Positions 8,680-19,207 of a stretch of DNA of 58,524 nt are shown here, one piece after another. A program made the translations under genes and the position numbers. The notes under the pieces are model-generated. The model was not told the origin of the DNA, did no database searches, and worked only from the letters and a program-made list of their open reading frames with translations. The stretch's first letter is position 1. Every line of letters begins with the position of its first letter. The DNA is from Marinilabiliaceae bacterium (lineage in GTDB: Bacteria > Bacteroidota > Bacteroidia > Bacteroidales > Marinilabiliaceae). The stretch covers positions 1 through 58,524 of the forward strand of contig WRMI01000012.1 in the NCBI GenBank assembly GCA_009777175.1. Reading direction: 5' to 3'.

Positions 8680-9626
8680 AAATTTGTTGTTTCATGTTCA
8701 TTTTCAAGCATTAATACTTTGAATTGAATTAATTTATTTTGGATATCGGTAAGTTGGTTGCTTAATAGTTCAAAGTCGTCGGGAGTTACACGTGGCAGGT
8801 TATTAATAACTTCTTCTTTATCGCCAATGATTTTTTCGATGGATTTTTTTACTGCTTCTTCTTCGAGTTCTACTCTCATTTCCTGAATAGCGCTTAACAC
8901 TATTCCTGTAAACATATTTAATATTATGAACACACAAATTAATACAAAAGAAATAAAATATATCGCTGCAAGCCAACCCATCGCTTGCGGTGCATTGGGA
9001 ACCATATCGGGCATATCAATTCTGTAAACTTGTTCGGGATATGCCGTTGCTCCATAAATGTTATGATACATAATATCAGTCCAATTCGAGAAAGTTATCA
9101 CTCGGAACATTGATAATAATGCATTTGGGAGTGTACCGAAATGAAAGGGGTCGTTGTCGGCAAAAAAATAGACTCCCATTGCACCATAAGTAAATAAAAT
9201 AATTATCAAAAGCAAAAATACGTATGCAATAGAAGGCAAACTACGCAACATCGCTCCTACCCAAAGTTGTAGTTTTGGAATTGTTGAAAAAAGTCTGAAA
9301 ATACGCAATACTCTCAATATCCGAAACGCCGAAAACGCAGGAAAAAGCGAAAATACACATATTAACGTTATAATAAAATCAAAAACGTTCCAAGTATTGT
9401 TGAAATAACGTTTGGGATTGCGACCTTCAGACCCAATCTTTATTAGAACCTCAAAAACAAAAACAAATATCAAAACCTTGTCAATAATTTTTATCGGTAG
9501 TTTGGTGTGTTCCAAGCCATCCCAAGCGTCCCATCCGACTAAAAAACAAGAAGATAGAATCGCAAAAACTATGAAACGATAAAAAAAATTGGACTCTACA
9601 ATCTTTTTTAAGAATTTTTGAAACAT
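8676..9626 (-). CDS. Voltage-gated ion channel of the bacterial sodium-channel (ion transporter) family, unusual filter
   Basis: The 316-residue protein has six predicted membrane segments: about 14-33, 44-63, 80-96, a voltage sensor at 98-122 with arginines every third residue (FRILRVLRIFRLF), 133-155 and 217-246. The pore loop lies at 170-190. NaChBac-type channels carry TLESW in the filter; here the aligned residues are TFSNW (178-182), so the conserved glutamate is a serine. A long loop of about 25 residues separates filter and last helix. The C-terminus (249-316) is charged and coiled-coil-like, as in homotetrameric relatives. Ion selectivity cannot be read from sequence alone. The gene overlaps terD by 4 bases. 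Confidence 0.85.
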   Translation of the reverse strand: MFQKFLKKIVESNFFYRFIVFAILSSCFLVGWDAWDGLEHTKLPIKIIDKVLIFVFVFEVLIKIGSEGRNPKRYFNNTWNVFDFIITLICVFSLFPAFSAFRILRVLRIFRLFSTIPKLQLWVGAMLRSLPSIAYVFLLLIIILFTYGAMGVYFFADNDPFHFGTLPNALLSMFRVITFSNWTDIMYHNIYGATAYPEQVYRIDMPDMVPNAPQAMGWLAAIYFISFVLICVFIILNMFTGIVLSAIQEMRVELEEEAVKKSIEKIIGDKEEVINNLPRVTPDDFELLSNQLTDIQNKLIQFKVLMLENEHETTNL

Positions 9627-9779
9627 AATTTTTTTATTTAAGTTTTTTTGTGATAATAATTAATCTATCACACAATCATTATTCAAAAGAATAATTATGA
9701 CAAAACTATCATTTTCCTGCACTTCTTCGCAGGAAATATCTACAATTTTATCTTATTACAGAAAACAAATGCCGCCGAA

Positions 9780-10445
9780 TCAATATGACATCTTTTTATT
9801 ATATGCCATATCCCAAAACAGATATTCAAACTCCATGCTCGATTTAAAAATATTTGCTATTTTATCGAGTTCGCCATCGCTTTTGCCTTCGCACAATTTG
9901 TCCATTGCAGGAAAAAACCAACTGAATACATCGTATAATTCATCGCTTGAGTATGCCTCAATCCAACCCTTATAATAATTATTTTCGAGGTTGTCTTTAT
10001 AATCTTCTTTTAATCTGCAACCAAAATCATAATAAGACCAAGCGCAAGGCAGTACGGCTGCTAAAAGTTCCAATATTCCGCCGTTATAACCTACTGCCAT
10101 CATAAATGAAGTATATGCTTTATTAAATAGCGAAGGAACAGTTGCATCGGCTTCTTCTATTGATATGCCAAAACTTTCTAAATAATTTCTTTGCTGATTA
10201 ATTTCGTCAACAACTGCCTTCTGAAATTTTGTGAAATTATTGAGCATCTGTTCGTCTGTTGCTTTTAGTGCGCCCAAAGCAAATACTTTGGCATATTCGT
10301 GTAGATATTTATAATCTTGACTGATATAAAATTTAAATATCTCTTTATCTAATGTTCCTTGTCCTATACTTTGGACAAAAGGGTGATTATAGCAAGCATC
10401 CCAAACGGATTTGCTCCTTTCTTTTAAACTTTTTGTAAAAGACAT
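9780..10445 (-). CDS. tenA: TenA family thiaminase II / aminopyrimidine aminohydrolase
   Basis: A 221-residue all-helical TenA protein, a typical family length. TenA hydrolyses thiamin breakdown products such as aminomethyl-HMP to salvage the pyrimidine for thiamin synthesis. Residues matching the Bacillus TenA active site are visible: D44 in SQDYKYL, C134 in VLPCAWSYYDFG and E205 in SMEFEYLFWDMAY. The start codon lies 8 bases after the gap stop on the same strand, so the two are probably co-transcribed. I see no other thiamin genes nearby. Confidence in the family is high; the exact substrate is inferred. Confidence 0.92.
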   Translation of the reverse strand: MSFTKSLKERSKSVWDACYNHPFVQSIGQGTLDKEIFKFYISQDYKYLHEYAKVFALGALKATDEQMLNNFTKFQKAVVDEINQQRNYLESFGISIEEADATVPSLFNKAYTSFMMAVGYNGGILELLAAVLPCAWSYYDFGCRLKEDYKDNLENNYYKGWIEAYSSDELYDVFSWFFPAMDKLCEGKSDGELDKIANIFKSSMEFEYLFWDMAYNKKMSY

Positions 10446-10453
10446 AGAATTAG

Positions 10454-11479
<1,026 letters not shown>

Positions 11480-11511
11480 TTATATTTATATTTTAAAAAA
11501 TAATTTAAATA

Positions 11512-11542
11512 CAAAAGTAGATGTTATTTTTGAATAAACAAA
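11512..11542 (-). promoter_or_regulatory. Promoter of gap-tenA
   Basis: On the minus strand TTTG (11539-11542) and TACTTTTG (11512-11519) are separated by 19 bases, matching the Bacteroidota -33/-7 consensus. The gap start codon is about 45 bases downstream. Confidence 0.65.
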
Positions 11543-11689
11543 AAAAATTTTTTATATTAGCCAGCATTATTCATTTAAAGATAGACTTGTTGTGCGCTAT
11601 TTGCAGTAGTATTGATTGGAGAAAAATATTGAAGAGAAGAAAATTGATTAAAAATATTAGTTATGAGAGCAAAAAATAGTCAGGATTTT

Positions 11690-12484
11690 TCACTTTAAAA
11701 AGTATTGGGTTTCCCTCAGAAATTCAGTGTGTATAACTCCATTTGTAGAAATAATTTCCTTTCCAAAAAGGTAATTATTTCCGCCTGAAAAGTCTGAATT
11801 TTTACCTCCAGCTTGTTGAACGATAAATGTTCCTGCAGCCACGTCCCAAGGTTTAAGGTCATATTCATAAAAGGCATCTAAACGTCCGCATGCAACGTAG
11901 GCAAGATCAACAGCCGCAGAACCGAGACGTCTTAAACCATGACTCTGTTTCATAAAATATTGAAGTGATTCCATATATTTATCTATTTTACTGAAATTTG
12001 TGTACGGAAATCCTGTCGCTATTAAACTATCGGCAACTCTATTTACCGTTGAGACATTAATTTCGTTGCCATTTAGCATTGCAGAACTATTTTCCCAAGC
12101 ATAAAAGCATTCATCTAACCCAATTTCGTAGACAACCCCAAGAACAATGATATTATGTTTCATCAAAGCAATACTAATAGCATAAGGAAACAGCCCATGA
12201 ATGAAATTAGTAGTTCCGTCAATGGGGTCAATAATCCAACAATATTCGCAATTCTCCATTTGTATAGAGGATTCTTCAACAATAAAACCAGCTTCGGGAA
12301 GGATTTGTTTAAGTTCTTTAACTAATTTCGTCTCGGTTTCCAAATCGAATTTTGTTACAAAATCATTATATCCTTTAGATTTGAAATCTGGGTTAATGCT
12401 ACTTCTTGTTTCGCGCAAGTCCTTTCCTGTTTGAGTAGCGATTTTGACTGCATTATGACATAAAGATTCGAGGTTAAATTTCAT
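11690..12484 (-). CDS. Inositol monophosphatase family protein
   Basis: The 264-residue protein is a magnesium-dependent phosphatase of the inositol monophosphatase/SuhB family. The metal-binding motif DPIDGTTNFIHGLFP and the C-terminal WDVAAGTFIVQQAGG signature are both present, as is the EESS acidic pair upstream. I chose ATG at 12484 (MKFNLES) because the open frame further upstream runs antisense through the tRNA-Leu gene and encodes nothing family-like. The natural substrate may be inositol-1-phosphate or another sugar phosphate; family members are promiscuous. Confidence 0.93.
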   Translation of the reverse strand: MKFNLESLCHNAVKIATQTGKDLRETRSSINPDFKSKGYNDFVTKFDLETETKLVKELKQILPEAGFIVEESSIQMENCEYCWIIDPIDGTTNFIHGLFPYAISIALMKHNIIVLGVVYEIGLDECFYAWENSSAMLNGNEINVSTVNRVADSLIATGFPYTNFSKIDKYMESLQYFMKQSHGLRRLGSAAVDLAYVACGRLDAFYEYDLKPWDVAAGTFIVQQAGGKNSDFSGGNNYLFGKEIISTNGVIHTEFLRETQYFLK

Positions 12485-12608
12485 ACAAAAAATGTTAAAG
12501 TGCGTAAATAATTTTAAAAAAGTGGGACAAAAATAGAAAAAATTATCCAAAAAATAAAATATAATTTGGTAAACAAAAAAAAAATAGTTTTCTTTGCGGC
12601 GCGTTTTT

Positions 12609-12690
12609 GCGGACGTGGCGTAATTGGTAGCCGCGCTAGACTTAGGATCTAGTGCCGTAAGGCGTGGGGGTTCGAGTCCCTTCGTCCGCA
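12609..12690 (+). tRNA. tRNA-Leu (anticodon TAG)
   Basis: The 82-base sequence folds as a class II tRNA: acceptor GCGGACG pairs with CGTCCGC, the anticodon loop ACTTAGGAT gives TAG, the long variable arm GTGCCGTAAGGCGT is typical of tRNA-Leu, and the T arm contains GGTTCGAGTCC. The discriminator base is A and CCA is not encoded. Confidence 0.95.
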
Positions 12691-12763
12691 CTAAATATAG
12701 AGAATTTGTTTGGCTGCATTGTATACTCTCATTTATTTGTTTACTAATCCACTGAAAATTGTT

Positions 12764-12868
12764 TTTCTACAGATATTACATCCCTAACGGGATGACAAGG
12801 CATCAGATAACTGAGAACAAAGAACTGATTATAAATTACTAATTTCAAATTTCAAACACTTATTCACA
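12764..12868 (+). repeat. Intergenic direct repeat, copy 1
   Basis: This stretch, containing the short palindrome CATCCCTAACGGGATG followed by ACAAGGCATC and a TTCAAA...TTATTCAC tail, recurs at 13131-13225 in the same order and orientation. It is non-coding and begins about 75 bases downstream of the tRNA-Leu gene. Confidence 0.75.
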
Positions 12869-12899
12869 TAGTTACGTATGAGTTATTAATAAATAAACA

Positions 12900-13130
12900 T
12901 GTCAAAACCACTATTTTTTGAAGAAACCATAATAGCATAATATATTTAGGATATCTGTCCTCTCTAATTCCCTTATTCAACTTAAAATACGGGAAGAGTT
13001 GTTAGGTGTTGTTCATTTCTACTAAGGGTACTTTTGTGAAATAAGGGTTTCTTCATAGAAAAATTTGCAATAATTATTTCTTGATTGCTCCTTATTCACT
13101 TATTTACTCATTCGCTCATTCACTAAAAAA
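12900..13130. other. Gene-free spacer between the two direct repeats
   Basis: No credible coding sequence is visible here. The segment is AT-rich and its end contains imperfect octamer repeats of the type TTACTCATTCGCTCATTCAC. Confidence 0.6.
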
Positions 13131-13225
13131 CTGATTTTCTACCGAGATTACATCCCAAACGGGATGACAAGGCATCTGATAACTAACAACTGATAATGAA
13201 TTACGAATTTCAAATACTTATTCAC
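13131..13225 (+). repeat. Intergenic direct repeat, copy 2
   Basis: Second copy of the 12764-12868 repeat, with CATCCCAAACGGGATG in place of CATCCCTAACGGGATG. It ends just before a run of TGAAAAC heptamers (to about 13249) that leads directly into the PhzF start codon. Confidence 0.75.
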
Positions 13226-13250
13226 TCATTTACTGAAAACTGAAAACTTC

Positions 13251-14036
13251 ATGACCTTAGATATTTATCAAATAGATTCCTTCACAAATGAAACCTTTTG
13301 TGGCAATCCTGCCTGCGTAGTCCCGCTAAGAGAATGGCTTCCCGATGATATATTATTAAAAATTGCCAAAGAAAATGCCGTACCTGAAACTGCATTTTTT
13401 ATTATAGAAAACCGTAATGTAAAACTAAGGTGGTTTACGCCCGATATTGAGATGGATTTATGCGGACATGCGACATTAGCGGCAGCGCACGTTCTCTTTT
13501 CTATTCTTAATTATCCTAATAAAAAAATTGAATTTTCTACTATCAGCGGAATTTTAAACGTTTCTTTAGAAAACAATATCTATTTATTAGATTTTCCGAG
13601 CAGAATGCCTGTTCTCGCTTATTTGCCTGAAGCAATCGTTAATTCGCTTAGCATAAAGCCCATTGAGGTATTGAAAGCGCGTGATTACGTTTTGATTTAC
13701 AATTCACAAAAAGATATTGAAAATATTGTTATCGATAGAATATTGTTTGACTCGATAAATATATCTCCCGGTGGAGTTATTGTAACCTCAAAAGGAAACG
13801 ATTCTGATTTTGTATCAAGATTTTTCACCCCACAGGCAACTATTTTGGAAGACCCTGTTACTGGCTCGGCGCACTGTTCTCTTATTCCTTACTGGAGCAA
13901 ACTATTAGGAAAACAAATAATGACTGCCCAACAACTTTCGCAAAGAGGAGGAATTCTTTACTGCGAAAATAAAGGCGACAGAGTTCTAATTGGCGGAACG
14001 GCAAAAACTTTTTTAATAGGGCAAATAATGATTTAA
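13251..14036 (+). CDS. PhzF family isomerase-like protein
   Basis: A 261-residue member of the PhzF/diaminopimelate-epimerase fold. Conserved features are the IDSFTNETFCGNPACVV start, E46 in PETAFF at the position of the catalytic glutamate of PhzF, DLCGHATLAAAH (69-80) and the late DPVTGSAHCSL motif. PhzF itself isomerises a phenazine precursor, but no phenazine genes are present, so the substrate here is unknown. The start codon follows immediately after a TGAAAAC microrepeat. The gene converges on lepA, 112 bases away. Confidence 0.92.
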   Translation: MTLDIYQIDSFTNETFCGNPACVVPLREWLPDDILLKIAKENAVPETAFFIIENRNVKLRWFTPDIEMDLCGHATLAAAHVLFSILNYPNKKIEFSTISGILNVSLENNIYLLDFPSRMPVLAYLPEAIVNSLSIKPIEVLKARDYVLIYNSQKDIENIVIDRILFDSINISPGGVIVTSKGNDSDFVSRFFTPQATILEDPVTGSAHCSLIPYWSKLLGKQIMTAQQLSQRGGILYCENKGDRVLIGGTAKTFLIGQIMI

Positions 14037-14148
14037 GAACCAAAATGTTTATAGAAACACCCGCTACGTTACGTTTGATATAATAGCATTTTAACGAAAT
14101 AAATATTTGATTATGGGATTTATAAGGGAACCAGTAGATGTAGATTAA

Positions 14149-15936
14149 TTAGTCTAATTTCAAAACAGCCAAAAATGCCTTCTGCGGCACTTCAACACTA
14201 CCTACCATTTTCATTCGTTTCTTCCCTTTCTTTTGTTTTTCTAACAATTTTCTTTTGCGGGTAATATCACCACCATAGCATTTTGCGGTTACATCTTTTC
14301 TAACCGCTTTTACAGTTTCTCGCGAAATGATTTTTGTTCCTATTGCCGCTTGAATCGCAACATCAAACTGTTGTCTCGGTATAAGTTCTTTCAATTTCTC
14401 GCACATTCTTTTACCCAAAGTATAAGCATTATCTACATGCGTAAGGGTTGAGAGTGCATCAACGTTTTCGCCATTTAAGAGCAAATCTAATTTTACTAAT
14501 TTTGATGGGCGAAAACCGGTAGTATGATAATCAAAGGAAGCATATCCTTTTGAAATACTTTTAAGTTTGTCGTAAAAATCAAAAACAATTTCGGCTAAAG
14601 GCATATCAAATTCTATTTCTGCGCGGTCGGTTGTTAAGTAATGCTGCCGAACTAATTCACCTCGTTTACCAAGACAAAGGGTCATGATATTACCGATATA
14701 CTCCGATTTTGTTATTACTTGCGCTTTGATGTAGGGCTCTTCTACATAATCAATTATTCCTATTTCGGGCAAACTTGATGGATTGTTGACTTCAATTACT
14801 TCACCTTTTTTTGTATACGCCAAATAAGGTACGTTGGGAACAGTGGTGATTACGTCCATATTAAATTCTCTGTCCAAACGTTCTTGAATTATTTCCATAT
14901 GTAACAGTCCCAGAAACCCGCACCTGAAACCAAAACCAAGTGCGGCAGATGATTCAGGCTGAAATGTTAAGGATGCGTCATTTAGTTGTAACTTTTCTAT
15001 GGAATTTCGCAAATCTTCATAATCTTCTGTATCAATAGGATATACTCCCGCAAAGACCATTGGTTTTACTTCTTCAAAGCCTGATATTGCTTCTTTACAA
15101 CTATTTTTTACGTGAGTGATAGTATCACCCACTTTTACTTCCTTACTCGTTTTTATACCCGAAATAATATAACCTACATCTCCCGTTTTGACTATCTCTT
15201 TTGGTATCAGTCCTAATCCCAGAATGCCAACTTCGTCTGCCTCGTATGCTTTTCCCGTATTTACAAATTTTACTAAATCGCCTTTTCGTATCTCGCCGTT
15301 TACAACTTTAAAATATGCAATAATTCCTCGAAATGAATTGAATACTGAATCGAAAATCAATGCCTGCAAAGGTTTATCAGGCTCTCCGATTGGTGGAGGC
15401 ACTAATGCGACAATTGCTTCTAATATTTCAAAAACTCCCATTCCTGTTTTGCCGCTTGCTTTTATGATGTCAACGCGGTTACAGCCTAACATGTCAATAA
15501 TTTGATCCTCAACCTCTTCCTGCATAGCGCTTTCATTATCCATTTTATTAAGTACAGGAATTATAACTAAATCATTGTCAATGGCTTGATAAAGATTACT
15601 TATTGTCTGAGCTTGTATTCCTTGAGTGGCATCTACTACTAATAACGCACCTTCGCACGCTGCAATGGAACGTGACACTTCGTAGGAAAAATCTACATGA
15701 CCGGGAGTATCTATCAGGTTGAGGATATACTCCTCATCATCATAACGATATTGCATCTGAATTGCCTTGCTTTTTATAGTGATACCGCGTTCACGCTCAA
15801 GTTCCATACTATCCAAAACTTGATTTTGCAATTCTTTATCAGTTATAGTATCAGTATATTCGAGCAATCTATCAGCTAAAGTGCTTTTACCATGGTCTAT
15901 ATGTGCAATGATGCAAAAATTCCTAATATTATTCAT
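14149..15936 (-). CDS. lepA: Elongation factor 4 (LepA), ribosome back-translocase GTPase
   Basis: At 595 residues this is a full-length LepA. The GTPase motifs are all present: [14 protein letters not shown] (G1), [10 protein letters not shown] (G2), DTPGHVDF (G3) and NKMD (G4). The LepA-specific C-terminal domain is recognised by the [14 protein letters not shown] and [20 protein letters not shown] segments. The protein binds stalled or mistranslocated ribosomes. A promoter-like TATCTTTG lies about 75 bases upstream of the start. Confidence 0.97.
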   Translation of the reverse strand: MNNIRNFCIIAHIDHGKSTLADRLLEYTDTITDKELQNQVLDSMELERERGITIKSKAIQMQYRYDDEEYILNLIDTPGHVDFSYEVSRSIAACEGALLVVDATQGIQAQTISNLYQAIDNDLVIIPVLNKMDNESAMQEEVEDQIIDMLGCNRVDIIKASGKTGMGVFEILEAIVALVPPPIGEPDKPLQALIFDSVFNSFRGIIAYFKVVNGEIRKGDLVKFVNTGKAYEADEVGILGLGLIPKEIVKTGDVGYIISGIKTSKEVKVGDTITHVKNSCKEAISGFEEVKPMVFAGVYPIDTEDYEDLRNSIEKLQLNDASLTFQPESSAALGFGFRCGFLGLLHMEIIQERLDREFNMDVITTVPNVPYLAYTKKGEVIEVNNPSSLPEIGIIDYVEEPYIKAQVITKSEYIGNIMTLCLGKRGELVRQHYLTTDRAEIEFDMPLAEIVFDFYDKLKSISKGYASFDYHTTGFRPSKLVKLDLLLNGENVDALSTLTHVDNAYTLGKRMCEKLKELIPRQQFDVAIQAAIGTKIISRETVKAVRKDVTAKCYGGDITRKRKLLEKQKKGKKRMKMVGSVEVPQKAFLAVLKLD

Positions 15937-16011
15937 TTCTACTCAATTTTTGAGTTTTATCTATCTTATTATTAAGCATATAAGTCTATTACGATATATA
16001 ATTTTCGGTTG

Positions 16012-16019
16012 CAAAGATA
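16012..16019 (-). promoter_or_regulatory. Promoter -7 element for lepA
   Basis: Minus-strand TATCTTTG matches the TAnnTTTG consensus. No clear -33 element is seen at the expected distance. Confidence 0.45.
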
Positions 16020-16206
16020 AAAAATTAAAATTTAACTTACATTATTCTTTGTCTGATTTTTTTTGTGAGTAAATGAGTTAAAAAGAATTAAGTGAGGAAT
16101 GCATCTATTTATTGATGCCTCAGTTGCGGTAAAACAGTAGAGACAAGGCATGCCAAACCCTTACTATTCAAAATGGGCTACATTCCAACACAATGAAAAC
16201 TGAAAA

Positions 16207-17313
16207 CTACATCTTCCCCGTAATTTTTTGAACAATTTTGTATTGTGAAAAGAATTCGCGTGCAATAACCCGCAAAATTGTATATACAGGAATAGCAAGA
16301 AACATTCCAACAATACCAACTGCAAAACCTGCCATTAATATAACAATAAAAATTTCTAACGGGTGAGCATAGACGCTATTTGAGAAGATAAACGGCTGAA
16401 ATACAATATTATCCAATAGATTAACTATTAAATAAACTGTCGCTATTAAAAGTAAAAAAGTGACAAAACCCATTGCAAGAGGCATCTGTAAATAAAATAT
16501 CGAACCGATTATCAGACCTAATAACAGTGCAATCAAAGGACCAACATAAGGTATGATGTTCAATAATCCGCTTATTACACCAATTGCGGCAGAATGATTA
16601 AAGCTTATTCCGATAATGCGTAGCCCAAAAGTGATTAAAAGTCCAACTAATGTTGTCTGTATCAATATTCCGATAAAATAACGCCGCAAAAGTTTTTTTA
16701 TAGAATCTAATGCATTAATAATTCCATCTTCATATTTTGAAGGAACAAATAGAAGTAATCCTTTGATTAATAATTCTTTCTCTTTTAAAAAGAAAAAAGA
16801 AACAAAAGTAATTGCAAACAAAAAAACGAAAGTTCCACCGACAAAACCAAGCATGGATGAAAAAATATTTTTAACCTCTGTTATACCGAACACAGCAAAA
16901 ATCAAATCATTGAGTTGCGTCTCAATAAATTCATAGATTTCGGGACTCCGCTCTCGAAACGGATCGACAATTTGATGTAATAATACTCCCGCATTTTCTA
17001 ATACCGAAGTAATATCAATGGTCGAAAGATATTGAAATTCACGAGAAACCAAAGGAATGATAAATCTGAATATATAGACTACAATTATCCACAAAAACAG
17101 TACAGAAAAAAGTGCCGCAATGCCGTCACTAACAGCAAATTTTTTTATTTTGATTCGTTTTAATAAATCTGCGAGAGGTGCAAGGATAAGTGAAATTACT
17201 GCTGCAATGCAAATGTAAATAAAGATGGAACGAAAATACCATACCAGAAAAAGCGCTAACAGCGTTATTATCACTCCTATACTATAATTAATTGACCTTA
17301 AAACGTATTTCAT
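16207..17313 (-). CDS. AI-2E family permease-like membrane protein
   Basis: The protein of about 368 residues (from ATG at 17313) is strongly hydrophobic with roughly eight predicted membrane helices and the family's late LLNIIPYVGPLIALLLGLIIG segment, which marks the AI-2E/PerM-type permeases. Members export autoinducer-2 or other small solutes, or exchange ions; the substrate cannot be told from sequence. A start 42 bases further upstream is possible but would overlap the upstream thioredoxin gene. The ATG at 17313 leaves a 19-base gap and gives a typical N-terminus (MKYVLRSINYSIGVII). Confidence 0.85.
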   Translation of the reverse strand: MKYVLRSINYSIGVIITLLALFLVWYFRSIFIYICIAAVISLILAPLADLLKRIKIKKFAVSDGIAALFSVLFLWIIVVYIFRFIIPLVSREFQYLSTIDITSVLENAGVLLHQIVDPFRERSPEIYEFIETQLNDLIFAVFGITEVKNIFSSMLGFVGGTFVFLFAITFVSFFFLKEKELLIKGLLLFVPSKYEDGIINALDSIKKLLRRYFIGILIQTTLVGLLITFGLRIIGISFNHSAAIGVISGLLNIIPYVGPLIALLLGLIIGSIFYLQMPLAMGFVTFLLLIATVYLIVNLLDNIVFQPFIFSNSVYAHPLEIFIVILMAGFAVGIVGMFLAIPVYTILRVIAREFFSQYKIVQKITGKM

Positions 17314-17332
17314 ACTACTTATTATTAATATT

Positions 17333-17950
17333 TTAACGATTATTGTTTTTTTCAATCAATTCATCAATTATTCGCATTACTTTACCTGAATCCCATCGCG
17401 CTGCACCGGTGTTATATAGTAAAACAAATTCATTGTCAATGAGATATGTTGTCGGGATGATTGCTGGGTCAAAAACTTCAGGTACATCACCGATTGTTGT
17501 AAAACAAGGGATATTGTAATTTTTTTGTTGTAAATAGTTATAAATCAAATCAAAAGGTTCATTTACTATAAAAATAAAATGAACGTCATCTTTATATTTG
17601 TTGTATAATCTTTGCAGTGAGGGCATTTCGGCGATGCAGGGAGGACACCATGTAGCCCAAAAATTAATTAAAATAGGCTTATCATTGTAGTGTGAAAGTG
17701 AACTCAAATTTCCATCGGCATCTCTTAATATCAGGTCAAAGTCGGTTTCATTTAATATTATAGTTTTTGCAGTTTCGTAAGGAGGCAGCATAGTATTCCG
17801 AATTAATAGCGTTGAAAGATTTTTGCGCGCAGATGGAATTAACATCGCTACAATGAGTATTAGTAAAACAAAATCAAATATAATACTCCACCACCGTTTC
17901 TTGCGCCGATATTTATTCCACAGTTTTAATATTGTTTCTTTTGCTTTCAA
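17333..17950 (-). CDS. TlpA-like membrane-anchored thioredoxin/thiol-disulfide oxidoreductase
   Basis: A 205-residue protein with a positively charged N-terminus (KLWNKYRRKKRWW), one membrane helix (about 22-40) and a periplasmic thioredoxin fold. The redox motif is WCPPC with cysteines at 102 and 105, followed by the cis-proline segment IPTTYLID. TlpA/ResA relatives reduce disulfides of exported proteins, often during cytochrome maturation; no such partner genes are visible here. It sits 19 bases upstream of the permease gene, on the same strand. Confidence 0.87.
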   Translation of the reverse strand: MKAKETILKLWNKYRRKKRWWSIIFDFVLLILIVAMLIPSARKNLSTLLIRNTMLPPYETAKTIILNETDFDLILRDADGNLSSLSHYNDKPILINFWATWCPPCIAEMPSLQRLYNKYKDDVHFIFIVNEPFDLIYNYLQQKNYNIPCFTTIGDVPEVFDPAIIPTTYLIDNEFVLLYNTGAARWDSGKVMRIIDELIEKNNNR

Positions 17951-18017
17951 AATAATATGAATTTAGTTAATACGTCAAAGAGTCAGCAGTTATTTGCCAA
18001 CTCTTTGATTCTTTTTG

Positions 18018-18070
18018 TGGGACTCAGCTGGACTCGAACCAGCGATCTACCTGATCATGAGTCAGCTAAA
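18018..18070 (-). pseudogene. 3' half of a tRNA-Met (CAT), possible attachment-site remnant
   Basis: Read on the minus strand, the sequence starts inside an anticodon arm (GCTGACTCATGATCAG, loop with CAT), continues through a variable loop and a perfect T arm (GCTGG-TTCGAGT-CCAGC) and ends with acceptor strand TGAGTCC. The matching 5' acceptor GGACTCA and a D arm are absent upstream, where unrelated AT-rich sequence begins. Half-tRNAs with an intact 3' end are the usual scar of integrase-mediated insertion at a tRNA gene. A decayed tRNA duplicate is the alternative. Confidence 0.75.
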
Positions 18071-18237
18071 AGCCTTTTCATTCTAATTAATCGAAAATTT
18101 CTACGTCGTTGAAACGATTATTTTGCTTTATTATTGTATTTATTCTATAAAAGTTTTTTATTTTTTTTAATTTTATTTCTTTATTTGGTCTTAACTTATT
18201 ATATTTATCATAAAAATGCACACAGAACTCCACAAGA

Positions 18238-18270
18238 CGATGCATTGAATTCATTGAAATGAATGCATCG
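18238..18270. repeat. Hairpin CGATGCATT...AATGCATCG
   Basis: A 33-base inverted repeat with nine-base arms, followed by a GCTCGGTA sequence like the ends of the palindromic elements near 28.7 and 54.9 kb. It is probably a decayed fragment of that family. A 71-residue open frame over 18087-18302 runs through it and is not credible as a gene. Confidence 0.6.
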
Positions 18271-18321
18271 CTCGGTAAAAATGACGAGACAATCTTATCC
18301 AAATTCCAATGATTTTCGACT

Positions 18322-19203
18322 TTACAAATTAAACCTTAATCCTATCGATAGTTTCACTGTACCAAGTCCTTCGAAAGTGTTTTCGGGCATTGTCTCGTTG
18401 GTTGTTATTCCATCTCTTGTTTGTGTATAATTACTGAAAAAGCCACTTATTGTTGAGATTTTTAATCCGATGCCAAAATTATCAGAAATTCCAATATCGT
18501 AGCCTACTGCCATATACGTTCCAAATGTAACTGCGGTTACTTTTAGGCGTTCGACATTATCAAAAAGCAATCTGTCATTGTAGCCCATATAACCAAATCC
18601 AACGGAAAATAACCAATTATTTTTTTTTGTTGAATTAAAAAGGCGGCATAAAAAATTGGCTCCAATGTAATTGAATGACATTTTTTCGTTAAAAACGCCT
18701 TCGCCAATTAAATATCCATCAATATCTGTTAAAGAGCCATATCCTAAACTATTTCCAAACAATTGTTGTGAAAACATAACTTCAACTCCCAAACTTTCAA
18801 TAAAAAAGAATGCTGCGTGCAGGTCGTAATGAAAACCTGATTTCATTTTTATATAATGGTTTTGCAAAGTCGGATCTATTCCTTCTACAAGTTTCGCTGT
18901 CCGATATTGCCAACCTCCGTCAACAGCAACCCTAAAATGCGGAAATTTCGCTTTATATGTATATTTAACAGGTAACTCTGACTCCAAAAAATATTCTTTT
19001 TGCTGCTCACTTATTTGATTTGTAGGCAATAAGGTGTTTCTTATTTCCTCATTATGTTTAAAGGTAAAATAAACGTAATCTTTTGTAATTTTTGTTATTT
19101 TACAATTTAAAGAATCGCCACTATTTGTAACGATTAGGTCTTGTGCTTGTAAATTATTGATAATTAAAAATATACCAAATAATCCAAAAAATATTTTCTT
19201 CAT
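18322..19203 (-). CDS. Putative outer-membrane beta-barrel protein
   Basis: A 293-residue protein with a clear signal peptide (MKKIFFGLFGIFLIINNLQAQ). After it comes a short domain resembling those in Bacteroidota proteins that begin DLIVTNSGDSLNCKITKITKDYVYF. The remainder alternates polar and aromatic residues in strands and ends in a terminal aromatic-rich strand (LGTVKLSIGLRFNL), as in outer-membrane barrels. No specific family name can be given. It follows the lipoprotein gene by 4 bases, so both envelope proteins are likely made and act together. Confidence 0.7.
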   Translation of the reverse strand: MKKIFFGLFGIFLIINNLQAQDLIVTNSGDSLNCKITKITKDYVYFTFKHNEEIRNTLLPTNQISEQQKEYFLESELPVKYTYKAKFPHFRVAVDGGWQYRTAKLVEGIDPTLQNHYIKMKSGFHYDLHAAFFFIESLGVEVMFSQQLFGNSLGYGSLTDIDGYLIGEGVFNEKMSFNYIGANFLCRLFNSTKKNNWLFSVGFGYMGYNDRLLFDNVERLKVTAVTFGTYMAVGYDIGISDNFGIGLKISTISGFFSNYTQTRDGITTNETMPENTFEGLGTVKLSIGLRFNL

Positions 19204-19207
19204 AATT

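Noticed and set aside
9697-9975. 92-residue plus-strand open frame opposite tenA
   Set aside because: It is antisense to a well-conserved enzyme gene and has no recognisable features.
12485-12691. N-terminal extension of the inositol monophosphatase (69 more codons)
   Set aside because: It runs antisense through the tRNA-Leu gene and has no family-like residues; ATG 12484 gives the usual start and length.
18087-18302. 71-residue open frame next to the half tRNA
   Set aside because: It crosses a hairpin repeat, has no recognisable domain and no promoter; more likely chance.
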